A stretch of 64,000 nt of DNA from Takifugu bimaculatus (lineage: Eukaryota; Chordata; Actinopteri; Tetraodontiformes; Tetraodontidae). A model generated the notes under the pieces. The model searched no databases and was not told the origin of the DNA. It saw only the letters and a program-made list of their open reading frames with translations. Positions 49,609 through 60,300 of the stretch are shown piece after piece; the stretch's first letter is position 1; every line of letters starts with the position of its first letter. A program made the position numbers and the translations under genes. The stretch lies in the NCBI GenBank assembly GCA_004026145.2, contig CP034979.1, positions 10,694,246 through 10,758,245 on the forward strand, in the 5' to 3' direction.

Positions 49609-51600
49609 TTAGTAACAATAAGCTTTTTCAAAGAGGTAGGTTTTAAGTCTGATCTTAAAAGTAGCGATGGAGTCAGCCTCCCGTACCTGGACAGGGAGCT
49701 GGTTCCATAGCAGGGGGGCCTGGTAGCTAAATGCTCGGCCCCCCATTCTACTCCTAGAGACTCTGGGAACCACAAGTAGACCAGCATTCTGAGAGCAGAG
49801 CAGTCTATTGGGCTGATAAGGTATCACTAGCTCCTCCAGGTAGGATGGAGCTAGGCCTCTGAGGATCTTGTAGGTCAAAAGAAGGGTTTTAAAAATGATT
49901 CTAAATTTAACGGGCAGCCAATGAAGCGACGCCATTACAGGAGTTATGTGATCTCTTTTGTCAATACCTGTCAGAACTCTGGCTGCAGCATTTTGGATCA
50001 ACTGGAGGCTTCTTAAAGAGTTGTTTGGACACCCTGATAATAAAGAATTACAATAGTCCAGCCTGGAAGAAAAAAAAGCATGAATTAACTTTTCAGCATC
50101 ATGCCGCGTCAGTAGCTTCCTGATCTTTGAGATGTTCCTCAGGTGAAAAAAGGCACTTCTAGAGACTAATTTAATGTGTGAGTTGAAGGAGAGGTTTTGA
50201 TCAAAAGTTACTCCTAGATTCCTCACAGAGAGACTTGATGTTAATGAGATACCATCTAGAGTGATCATGTGATCTAATCTATCCCTGAGAGGTTCAGGAC
50301 CAAACACCGTGACCTCAGTTTTTCCTGGTTTAAGGAGGAGGAAATTTGAAGACATCCAGGACTTTATGTCTTTAAGACAAGTCTGGAGCTTTACTAACTT
50401 CTCTGTCTCCTCTGGTTACATGGATAAATAAAGCTGAGTGTCATCAGCATAACAATGAAAATTTATCCCATGCTGCCGAATAATGTTCCCTAAGGGAAGC
50501 ATGTACAAGGTGAAGAGGATTGGTCCAAGTACAGAACCTTGAGGAACTCTATGGCTAACCCTACTGTATGAGGAGGGAACACCATGGACATGAGCAAACT
50601 GGTATCTATCAGATAGATACGATCTAAACCAGTCTAGTGCTGTCCCTTTAATCCCAATCACATGTTCCAGTCTCTGTAACAGGATGCTGTGATCAACTGT
50701 ATCAAATGCAGCACTGAGGTCCAGCAGAACCAGCATAGAGACCAGTCCATCATCTGAAGCTATGAGAAGATCATTAGTAACTTTAAGAAGTGCTGTTTCT
50801 GTGCTGTGATGAGCACTAAAGCCTGACTGAAACATCTCAAACAGGCCGTTCCTCTGCAGGTGCTCCAGTAACGGAGTCACCACCACCTTCTCTAGAATTT
50901 TAGAGATAAAAGGAAGGTTGGATATTGGCCTATAGTTTGCTAACACATCAAGATCCAGTGATGGTTTTTTAAGCAACTGCTTAATCACTGCCACCTTGTA
51001 GGACCGGGGTACATAACCTGACACTAAAGAACCATTGATCTGGTCCAGGATAGAACTGCCTATCAATGGTAAAACATCCTTCAACAGGTGTGTGGGGATG
51101 GAATCTAAAGGACACGTGGTGGACTGAGATTTCTTAATTAGCGATGATGCCACAGAAAAATATACAGGGCTGAAGGAGCTTAAGGGCTCGTTGGAGATCC
51201 TGTATGTTCCCACAGTCAGCACATCTGGTGATGGTCCAGTTGTTGGGATGGCCTGGTTAGCTTTCTCTCTGATAGCTAGAACTTTATCAGTGAAGAAGCT
51301 CATGAAGTCTTCACCACTAAGGGAAGAAGGGATACGTGGATCTAAAACACTTTGACTCTTGGTTAATTTGGCCACAGTGCTGAAAAGAAACCTGGGGTTG
51401 TTGTTGTTTTCTTCAATTAAAGAAGAAAAATAGGCTGTTCCAGCCTTACGGAGGGCCTTTTTGTAAACTAATAGACAGTCTTTCCAGGCTACATGATAGC
51501 TGTCTATTTTACAAGAATGCCACTTCCTTTCTAGTCTTCGTGCTTTCTGCTTGAGGGTCCTGATATGTGAATTATACCAGGGGGCACACCTCCTCTGATT
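49609..51600 (-). pseudogene. L2-type reverse transcriptase, one in-frame stop
   Basis: Two frames (51375-50416 and 50355-49609) lie in the same reading phase, separated by a single TAA near 50416. Domain order: finger region with LANYRPISNLPFISKILEKV, palm with SAAFDTVDH (first catalytic Asp), RVPQGSVLGPILF, and catalytic YADD at 50451-50440; then the thumb and C-terminal part (NLGVTFDQNLSF, HWLPVKFRI, SYLEELVIPY). It copies element RNA by target-primed reverse transcription (family knowledge). Close to intact, so relatively young, but the stop should truncate the protein directly after the catalytic core. Confidence 0.9.
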
Positions 51601-51854
51601 TACTATTTTCTTTTACAGGGGGGCAACAGAATCAAGCGTGATTCTCAGTGAGGTTGCTGCACCTTCAGCAATAGAGTCGACCTCAGCAGGGCTAAGATTA
51701 TAATGATTGATCCCTGGGGAAACACATGGTGGTCCTGGGATCAGCACAGGGATCACTTCCTTAAACTTAGCTACAGCATTATCTGAGAGACATCTGCTAC
51801 AGTAAGACTGTGCTCTGAGCATAGAAGAATCCTTAATCATAAATGTAAAAGTGT

Positions 51855-52109
51855 TCAAGGAATGGTCTGACAGGAGTGGGTTCTGAGGGGAACACTGACA
51901 AGTTCTACCTCAACGCCATAAGTCAGGACGAGATCTAAGGTGTGGTTGAATCTATGAGTTGGTTGGTTTATCTGTTGAAGGAAACCAACTGACTCAAGTA
52001 ATGAAATGAAGCCATTTCTCAAGCTGTCATTGACAACAGCTACAATCTGGTGGTTTACTTTGAGTTTTATTGTTTCTACATCATAGATCCAAACATAGAA
52101 CATAAACAA
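51855..52109 (-). pseudogene. L2 endonuclease domain, C-terminal fragment
   Basis: Includes VVNDSLRNGFISLLESVGF and NQPTHRFNHTLDLVLTYG, the end of an APE-type endonuclease where THxxxHTLDLV carries the catalytic His region. Sequence above about 52035 no longer matches, so the N-terminal half is absent here. Confidence 0.75.
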
Positions 52110-52119
52110 TGATTATACT

Positions 52120-52508
52120 GTAAAATAAAATTGATAAAGACAGGACGCTCTACGGAACGGTACAGGAAATCATTCCTGCCGTCCGCCATTAAACTCTGTA
52201 ATTCATCCAAACCCACCCAATAACAATAATTGTAATATTTATATTGTAATTTTATTTCTATTTTTATTCTATATTTATGTATATATGCTTATAACATGTA
52301 TATATTATATTATGCATATATTATATATCTTCTTTTAATATATGCTGTATATATGCTTATAACGTTCTAATCTTATTTGTATTTATTTATTCTATTTCTA
52401 TACATTGTAAATACAAAACCTATACTACAGTTATATTAATCCACGTTAGGCTGCTTCTACAATTCAATTTCCCTACGGGGATGAATAAAGTAAATCTTGA
52501 ATCTTGAA
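52120..52508 (+). mobile_element. LINE 3' end fragment (plus strand)
   Basis: Opens with coding-like ACAGGAAATCATTCCTGCC (RYRKSFLPS-type end of a fish LINE ORF2), continues through an AT-rich 3'UTR and ends with CAATTTCCCTACGGGGATGA, then ATAAAGTAAATC and a GAATCTT-repeat tail at 52495-52508. Same terminus class as the copies at 9775 and 9841-9900. It sits between the two L2 pieces in opposite orientation. Confidence 0.8.
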
Positions 52509-52597
52509 TGTGACGCTGTGGAAGTCAGGATGTAGAGGAGGAGGAGGGGGGGAGAAGGAGGAGGAGGGCTTTGGGAGCTCTGGAATTGTTCTTTCCT

Positions 52598-53469
52598 TCA
52601 TCTTTTCCAGAACTTCATCTTTTTGCAGATCCATCTACAGAAGCTTTTTTTCTTCTTTTTCTTTGATACCTGAAGCTGCAGAAAAGAGAGATTGGGTTTT
52701 AGATTTCACTGAACATCATCTGAAATCTTCTGGAAGAGGAACAAAGGCGAAAGCATCTCACCTCAAGTTGTAGGATTGCTTCAGAGAGCCTCTGGAGCTC
52801 CTCTTTGGTCTTCTCCTGCTCCTCTTGCCTCAACCGTTGGCTCTCCTGGATCTTCTGCTCCAGCTCTTCCCTCATCTGGACCCATTTTTGAGCGGTCCTC
52901 TCCCACCGCTGACAAACATCAGCCAGCATCTTGTTATAGGTCTCTTCTTTAGTCAACAGCTGCTGCTTTATTGATTCTTCTTTTTCAACAATCTTCTCGT
53001 AATATTTGTGCTGCTCTTCCTCAAGTAGTTTGTTGAACTTTTTTTCTTGTAGAAAGAGCTGCTGCCTCAATGCCTCTTTCTCTTCATTAAAACTTTGTTT
53101 CTCTTCCTCCAGCCTCCTCTCAAATTCCTCCTTAATCACAAGATGCTTCTGATTGAAACCTTCCTCCTGCTCCATCAGCTCTCTCCTGTGTCGCTCCTCT
53201 TTCTCCTGCTGCTGACTGTGGAGGGTTTCCTCCAGAGAAGCACATTTGAGGTTGCTCTCCTTCAGAGCAGCTTGTGTGCTGTTCAGCTGGGTCAGGGTCT
53301 CCACACGGGCCACAGTCCTCATCTGTTGCCTCTTCACTGCCCTGCTGAGCTGCTCCTCCTTCTCTGCCAGGGCTTCTCTGAGCTTCTGGACCTCTTGCCT
53401 CCAAGTCTCCATGGATGATTCCAGTGGTTCCTGCTCTGCCTTCAGCTGCTGGGTTCCTCTCTGTGCCAT
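52598..53469 (-). CDS. Two-exon coiled-coil protein of unknown identity
   Basis: Exon 1 is 53469-52762 (236 codons), with a GAG|GTGAGA donor. An 86-base intron ends TTTTCTGCAG. Exon 2 is 52675-52598 and closes in frame with LQVSKKKKKKSF, CRWICKKMKFWKR and a stop; total 261 residues. Residues about 20-230 are a long charged coiled coil rich in Glu, Lys and Gln; the tail is strongly basic with Trp and Cys, suggesting membrane or nucleic-acid contact. A TATATC element on the minus strand near 53560 could be a TATA box. I do not recognise the family; the style recalls coiled-coil tails of fish immune GTPase (GIMAP-like) or golgin-type proteins. It is flanked by L2 pieces. An exon fragment of a larger gene is the main alternative. 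Confidence 0.55.
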
Positions 53470-53611
53470 TGATGCGTCTGCTGGTCACCAGTGTGGTACA
53501 AGAGTGTTGAGCTCATCAGGCCTGTGCTGAATGAGGTAGAGCTGATGTGTTTGATATAAAGGAGATCAAAGACTAAAATGCCAACTTAGGATCAAAGAGA
53601 AAAATGCCAAC

Positions 53612-54084
53612 TGACTAAACCACCTGACCCAAGTAATGAAATGAAGTCATTTCTAAAGCTTTCATTTACAACGTGTAAAGTCTCCAATAATAATGACTTT
53701 ATCTGATCTAAGGACCAAGTCAGATAAGAAGTCAGAGAACTCAGACAGGAACTCTGAATGTGGCCCAGCAGGGGGCCGATATACAACTACAAACAAAAGT
53801 GGCTTTTCTGTCCTCCAGTTCAGATGGGTGATGCCAAGAGTCAGGCTTTCAAATGAACTGGAGCCATGTTTTGGTCTAGGATTAATTAATAACTTGGAGT
53901 GATAGATTGCTGCCACTCCCCCTCCTCGACCAGTAACACGAGGAATATGATAATTAAGATGGGTAGGAGGAGTAGATTCATTTAAGCTAACATACTCCTC
54001 CTCCTGAAGCCAGGTCACAGTAAGACAAAATAAATCAATCCGATGATCCGCTATCAGGTCGTGTACTAACAGGGATTTACACAA
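53612..54084 (-). pseudogene. L2 endonuclease domain, N-terminal fragment
   Basis: APE-type endonuclease start: DLFCLTVTWLQ, then GRGGGVAAIYHS, LLFVVVYRPPAGPHSEFL and KVIIIGDF. The usual catalytic Glu of the TETWL block is Val here, and the Asn of GDFN is lost through a small deletion that also shifts frame. It ends near 53612 after FRNDFISLLGSGG, overlapping by about 60 bases the piece that starts near 52035. Confidence 0.82.
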
Positions 54085-54098
54085 CAGAGATCTAATAT

Positions 54099-54790
54099 TT
54101 AACAGTCCACACTTAATTGTGATATTAGTTTCCCCAACTTGTGCTTTAGTATTAATTTTAATAAGATTACGGTGATTGACCGCTCCCTGCTCTGTGCATG
54201 GTGAACTTTTAACCGTGGAACAGAGACTACCTCTATAGTGTTAAATATATTATTGTTGGTGGATGAGGGTTCTATGGAAGCAGCAGAGAGGTGTGTAAGA
54301 CTACAACTCTCTTTGGGTCTAATAAAATTAGCTAAGTTACTAGAAATGAGAGAGGCACCATCCCGTGTGGGATGGACACCGTCTCTCCTAATCAGACCAG
54401 GTTTTCCCCAAAAAGTGCTCCAATTGTCTATAAAGGTCACCTGGTTTTCGGGGCACCACCGTGACAACCAGCGACGAAGCAACAACATGCAACTAAACAT
54501 CTCATCGCTGGCCAGATTGGGGAGGGGACCAGAGAATGCTACGGAGTCCGACATCGTTTTTGCGTAGCTGCCCACCGACTCCAAGTTCATTTTGGTGACC
54601 TCCGACTAACGAAGCCGGGTGTCGTTGGCTCCGACATGAATAATAACTTTACCAAATTTACGTTTACTTTTCGCCGGCAGCCATAAATTTGCTTCTATGT
54701 CGCCCGCTCTGGTCCCCGGAATACAGGAGTCGGCTTCATGTAGCGCAAAACCAGTCGAGTCGCCAATTACCAGGGTCGGTTTCTCAGCGG
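54099..54790 (-). pseudogene. L2 ORF1-like SGNH hydrolase (esterase) domain, one stop
   Basis: Minus-strand reading from about 54790: VIGDSTGF gives the block I Gly-Asp-Ser, VIIHVGANDT the block III Gly-x-Asn-Asp, and RRDGVHPT (around 54372-54383) the Asp-x-x-His pair, so all SGNH catalytic positions are present. A TAG follows GANDTRLR, probably a C-to-T change from a Gln codon; reading resumes at 54590. CR1/L2-clade elements with such esterase domains are known. Its biochemical role in retrotransposition is unclear. Confidence 0.8.
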
Positions 54791-54800
54791 GTGTGTCGTG

Positions 54801-56029
54801 TCATTAAGTGAATACAACACCCCGTGGTTAATGCAACCAACGAACGATTGAGAAGACAGGAAGTGACGCAATACGTTACCAGGTCACATGAAAGATACTG
54901 AACCAGCCAGGGATGAAGAGAGTCTCCATGTCAATGGTGCAACTGCTCTCATATTCTACTGTTATTACTCAGTTCTTTTGAGTGAATCTGTAATTATGCT
55001 TTATTGAGTGCCATGTTCTGATTTTCTACAATTATATTGAATTATAGTTCTGAATGAAATGTTTGTTTTATCACTCACTGTCATTGACACGTCATAAACA
55101 GATCCTCAGCTTTGGTTTCTTGTGGGGGATGGCACCAGCCACTATCCCACAGTCCTCAACACTAAAGGTCTAAAAGTATTTGACAACCTGGAATGTGCAT
55201 TATTTTACATACAAGGCTAAATTAGTTCCATAAAGCTCCACATTTCACAGCCAAATCTTTCTCCTGGTGAGCAGTACAGCGAAACACTTTCAGAGGTCCC
55301 TGACCGCGTACAGAGAGCTCAGAAGTGTTCTAACAGCACGAAGGGGAACAAATTTTTCTATATTTTTCCTGTACACTACACAGAGTGTGATGTATGTGCT
55401 GCTCTTCCACCTCAAGTGGTGTTTATATGGAGCACTTGTGTGTGTCAGCTAAGCTTTGCCTGCAGTCAGACCTACTCTGATTTAATCCAAACCATTCAGT
55501 CTGACTCAGGAAGAATATTTACTCCCAATGTAACCATGGAGGTACGGGAGAGCAAGGGGGGAGTGAGGTGGGGGAGGTGCAAGTGCTGAAAACAGAAGAC
55601 CAGAGAGGACGTCACATGTGTATAATGGGGAGGGGGTGGGGGTGGGTGTGCATGCAGGGTTACCTGCGCTCTGTCTCCATATGTCAGAGTCTCTGACACT
55701 GAGATCTATCTTGCAGCAGTGGGTAGAAGAGGACAATAATTAAACCTCTTGGTGAACAGTGTGTGTGTCTGTGTGTGTGCGTGTGTGTTATTAATCACCG
55801 ATTAGACTGCTGTGTGTATGAAGTCACATATTTATGTGTTTATTTAGATGTACAGAATAGTAGCCTACATGTATCATGCTCTTCCACATACACAAAATAT
55901 TTGTTTCTCTGCACTCTCTCTCTCTCCCTCTGTGTGTGTGTGTGTGTGTGTGTGACATTTTTATTGCCAGAGGATGTAAGCAATATCTTGTCTACAAAGC
56001 CAGACATGGTTGACAAAATGGTGTCTTAA
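54801..56029. other. Intergenic stretch, no gene recognised
   Basis: Short frames only. Small TG runs at 55760-55790 and 55932-55954 (the second after a CTCT run), and a G-rich tract at 55555-55650. No family recognised. Confidence 0.4.
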
Positions 56030-56270
56030 TTTCCTTCAGGGAGCCGAGCCTTCCTCCATCAACTCCGCATCAACATAAAATTCAATCACCCAGCAGGCCG
56101 AGCATCATGCCCAAGCCACGTTCCACATTTCCATTAGCCTAATGTTTATTTACAGCTGCGAACCCAAAGCAGCTTAAGGATATTACACGCAGATTCCATT
56201 TCATCCCGTTTGACAGGAATGAAGTTGAGGAGTGGAGTAGTGTTTTTGTGAAAGCCGTGTCAAGAGGATG
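56030..56270. promoter_or_regulatory. Weak candidate regulatory element
   Basis: Unique, evenly composed block including CATTAGCCTAATGTTTATTTA and GATTCCATTTCATCCCG, without coding signs. Inference from texture only. Confidence 0.3.
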
Positions 56271-56697
56271 AGTGTTGGAATTTGTTTAAGTTTCATTTAA
56301 GCTTAAGAAATGGTGCTCCAGGCTCTGAAGGGACTGCAATGCACTTAAGACAAAGGCCTTCACTAACCCAATACAAACCAACAAGTGGAGAATTCAAACA
56401 GCTGTCAGCTCTTGTGCAAATAATTTGCAGTAGAATGCGCTAGAAAAGACAATATCAGACCTCTTCCCAGCAGGTAAATTGGGCAAATCTTTTGTGTCAG
56501 CAGGATGTGTGAAGAAAAAAGTAGCTATACTGTACTACTATAAAAGTCACATACACGTTTGTTACAGCTCTGCCTGCTTTAATAAATATCCATAAAGTAC
56601 CGTAGTCAGATTCATCCATCCTAATATAGAAACCACAAATTAAATCTCATTTTATTTATTTTTATCTCATTTTAACATTACAGAGAATAATAGGCTA

Positions 56698-56742
56698 CAC
56701 ACACACAGACACGCACACACACAGACACACACACACACACAC
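56698..56742. repeat. (CA)n microsatellite, impure
   Basis: CA units broken by GACA and CGCA. Confidence 0.9.
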
Positions 56743-57849
56743 ACCCCTTTCCCCCGAAAACATGTGATAGTGTAAATTACAATAAAATGAAAAAAGTTTC
56801 CCCACTTTAAGATTGTTTGACAGATTAAATAAGTCATGTCTTCAGGAACCACAAGAGTTTATCTGTGATACATTTAACCATAAATACTGTATGGATTTGA
56901 TTAATACTCTCATTTAAAGGCAATTTCTCTAAACACAGCACTTCTTGGGATTAGATCATGGCTGTCTGAGGGTGGGGACAACAGCGTAATGGCTTCTGAG
57001 TTGTAAGCTTTACCAATCACAGTTGATCACTGTCACACTTAGCTGTTTTTAAGTAAGTTGTAAATGATCGACAGGTGTGTGTGAAACACCAGATAAGAGC
57101 AGTCTATTCACCTGAAGTTAAGGCTTGAATTAACTGTTCCTTCCTCCGTGAGAGACATGATCAATATAAAGGAAAGAAGGCATCTTGCTTCTAATGTCAT
57201 TTTCATTTCAAACTAGTGAAGGAAAACAAAAAACATGACTGATCACATTGTTAGTCAGATTAGTGGGGTGTTTTGGGGAGACTTGTAGTTTTGGTATTTT
57301 CAAGTTTTTTTTAGAAACTAGTACATCTGGTAGGTGCATAATAATCATTCAGGACGCCAGCTCAACACAGGGCACAGTTAGGAATTCTCTGCTAATATTT
57401 TGGTGGGTTTGAATTCTTATCTTCATGTGTGTTTACTGGTTCTACAGGGTCAATCGTTCCTTTGTTGTGCACTAAGATCCATCACAAAAGATATAAACGT
57501 TCCTTTATATTTCAAAATTTAAGAAATGAGAATAATATTCGACAGCTTAAATAGGACAAGATGTACAGACCAGAATGAGATCATTAATGGTTTTACCTGC
57601 ACTTTGAACGGCAAAATAGATTTTCGAAATATCAACAATGTGCTTTGCTAACACAAAAATAAACGATGACTTAAATTCAGGAAAATAAAATCCACACTGT
57701 TACTTGTACGGGATCAAATATCGGACTTTACTTTTCTGCTGGGTCATTTCTTGTTATCAGTCATAAGGTTTTATCAATCGGATGCAGCACCGTAATTGTG
57801 AGGAAAAACAGCCAGAGAAAAAGCCCTAATCTTCTCCCCATATTGCTTC

Positions 57850-57852
<3 letters not shown>

Positions 57853-57901
<49 letters not shown>
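57853..57901. repeat. (TG)n microsatellite
   Basis: About 24 TG units next to the block at 57940. Confidence 0.95.
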
Positions 57902-57902
<1 letters not shown>

Positions 57903-57939
57903 TGGATGGGTGGGTGGTTGCGTCCAGCTTTGAGAGGGT

Positions 57940-58460
57940 AATCTATCTCCATCACTTAAATGATTATCCCCATTAATCTGCTGTAAAGTAATAAAGTAAA
58001 CACCACTCTCTCCCACCCTCATTCTGCCCCTCCTACTTTGCTTTGGATGAAGGTTCATTAAGTCTTTAGTACATTAATATGTCTTCATGTCCCCCTACCA
58101 TTCCTATCACCTGGTGCTGGCTGCCCCAGGAGACCCCCCCCCCCCCCCTCCCACTTTCCTCCCTCTCTCTCTCTCTGTCTCTCTCCTCTTCTCTGTCTGT
58201 GTGAGAGGTGATGAGCTCAGTGGATTTAATTTCACAGTGTGAGACTCAGATGGCCCTGGTGGTTGCCACGGTAATTTGTTTGATCAGGTTAAAGAATTAT
58301 TGCTGTTGGTGATCAATCATCCACATTGTCACAGAGACTTGGAGCGTTTTCAGCATGGAGCCACTTGTAATTGGCACTGGATTGATGTGGCCACGCTTGC
58401 CTTCATGTCGAACAAAACTTTGGCCAATTAAAGGTTGTTAAATCAACAGCCATGCACGTG
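57940..58460. promoter_or_regulatory. Candidate conserved non-coding element
   Basis: Two unique parts around a poly-C and CTCT tract (58133-58200). The first has CACTTAAATGATTATCCCC and CATTAATCTGCTG; the second (58205-58460) has GGATTTAATTTCACAG, GGTTGCCACGGTAATTTG (RFX X-box-like), TTGGTGATCAATCATCC and TTGGCCAATTAAAGG. No frame supported. About 16 kb downstream of lbx1. Not aligned. Confidence 0.42.
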
Positions 58461-58970
58461 TACAAGGGAACGGCTCCTTGGTCCCTTCTCTTTGTGTGTG
58501 CATGACATATAAATGGCCCCCAGTTCAGCTGATTTCATGTAGTGTGAACATGGATTCAAACTATATGATGTGGTGCTCCACCTGAAATTAATTCCATAAT
58601 TTATTCCTTATTAATCCTTTAAAAGTGGAGGACATTTCTATTTGATTGACATGCATGATACGGTATTATCCAACAGTTTTTGTTGTGGCTAGTTCTGGCT
58701 CCAAAAACTCAACATGGCAACATCCAAATACTACTCTTCTAACATGGTCCTTCAAAAACCAATGGCTGATGTCACAGAGCAGTTGCCACTTGGGAAGTCG
58801 CAAATCTCTCCAGCAAAAGTCCTCGTATAATTCTTACAATGCCAATAAATTAAGTTTTGTAAAATTGTTAGTATTTTGGTGATCCTTGCACAATCAAAAC
58901 ATGACAGTTGCTGCATTTCTGGTTTGTGTGTTCGTGTGTATGCGGGTATGAACCGGAGGAGAAACGGTGT
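58461..58970. other. Intergenic stretch, no gene recognised
   Basis: No recognisable feature between the candidate element and the Gypsy remnant. Confidence 0.4.
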
Positions 58971-60300
58971 CTGCTAGGGTAAGGCTAGGCTCTGCTGGAT
59001 CCACATCACATTATGAGGTGTTCTTCTACCATATGAGTTCCTAGTAAGTCCGGGGGGCAGGATCTTCACAGGAACGGTTCTTCTCACTTGGTCCTCTCCT
59101 GATCGTGTCTCTACTCCAAGGTAGAACCCCTGGGTGTCCTGAGTTTCAATTGTCGTGTAGCTGTTGTTATTGACAGTTTTGACTATTATGTCACCCGGGC
59201 GAGCTGCCAAAACCCAAAATAGTAACAAACAAAACAACAATGAGAAAGGAGGTAAACATGAAAGGAGCTGAGGCGATGTGGTTCCAAGCTGTAGAATGAC
59301 TCCAGATACGAAGACATCAGAGTGCTAAACACCCCCACTGACCAATGATCCTTTTGGGTAAGAGACAAATCCCCAACATGGCCTCCACATAATGATCCAC
59401 CCAGTTACCCACCAAAAGCACGGCACGCAAGGCCTCATTGAGCGACCAGTGACAGGTTTGCACAACCCCGAGGATGGTAAGCTGTGGTGAACCTGCATGT
59501 CCAGAGTTCTTGTCAGTGCCGACCAAAGCTCTGGGAATAAACTGAGAACCTCCATCAGAGGGGATGTGAGATGGTGAGCCAAAACGAACAACCTAAGCTG
59601 AAAGAAACACACGGGACACATCCAGAGACATTGTGGAGGAAAAAGGTTCCGCCATCCGGTTATTCCACCAATACACCATAATGAGCAGGTGTGTAAACCC
59701 CTGGGAGGAGTGTAGAGGGCTCGAGCAGCATCTCGGTGGGCTAACGCATTAGTCGAAAAGGCAATGGATGCACCGTTTGCTAGGCCAGACTTTGCTCTGT
59801 TAAATTCCTGGATTAATTTGGGAATTTAGTCAATGTAGTGGCTGGTCTGGTTCAGTCTGAAGACCTCGTAAAGTGGCTGCAGAAGGATGTCTGTGCAAGG
59901 GAAGAAACAAGATGTCAATTACTGGCAGTCCAACCTGGCACTTTGCTAGGTTGACCATCAGGCCATGTTCTTCAAAATGCCTAAAACCTGTTTAAGGTGC
60001 ACCAGGTGCTTGTCAGCCAGCACGCTGGCCACCAAAATATCATTCTGACACACAAATACACATAAGAGGACAAATACAAATAGGAGGCAACACAACACCC
60101 TACCAGCCTCTGAAAAATTTCTGCTTTCCACTTCAGGCCAAAAGGCAAGTGCAGGAACTCATAAAATCCCAATGGAGTCATCACTCTGGTCTTGGGCACA
60201 CCTTCCACGTACAGGAACCTGGTGACAACCATGCATCACAGACTGGTCGAACACCTAACTATACCTGAACTCTCCATCGCATCAAACTACGAAGTCAGCA
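58971..60300 (-). mobile_element. Decayed Ty3/Gypsy LTR retrotransposon pol
   Basis: Minus-strand order (high to low): reverse transcriptase around 60230-59985 with TPLGFYEFLHLPFGLK and a damaged catalytic stretch where the usual Asp-Asp has become Asn-Asp; then, after only about 250 bases, integrase core-like sequence (around 59720-59640, GFTHLLIMVYWW) and integrase C-terminal parts (59620-59320). RNase H and the start of integrase are missing, so an internal deletion has occurred. Stops and shifts throughout. No LTRs seen. A minus-strand frame at 59240-58974 may be its downstream end. Confidence 0.75.

Larger units (their letters stand above)
48832..52035 (-). mobile_element. L2/Maui-like LINE, 3' portion
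   Basis: Minus-strand element ending in an (ATCAA)n tail at 48832-48857, followed (inward) by the CTTTATTTATATAGCG-type end, a 3'UTR swollen with GGAGA repeats (49035-49446), a reverse transcriptase with one in-frame stop near 50416, and the end of an endonuclease domain (51855-52035). The 5' edge near 52035 abuts other repeats. Fragments upstream at 53612-54800 belong to the same family and strand. Confidence 0.88.
53612..54800 (-). mobile_element. L2/Maui-like LINE, 5' portion
   Basis: Same strand and family as 48832-52035, carrying the SGNH domain and the endonuclease N-terminus. Either the 5' half of one element split by the 52036-53611 segment or a second truncated copy. The 5' edge lies near 54800. 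Confidence 0.78.

Noticed and set aside
53095..53530. Plus-strand frames of 94-107 residues
   Set aside because: Shadows of the minus-strand coiled-coil exon.
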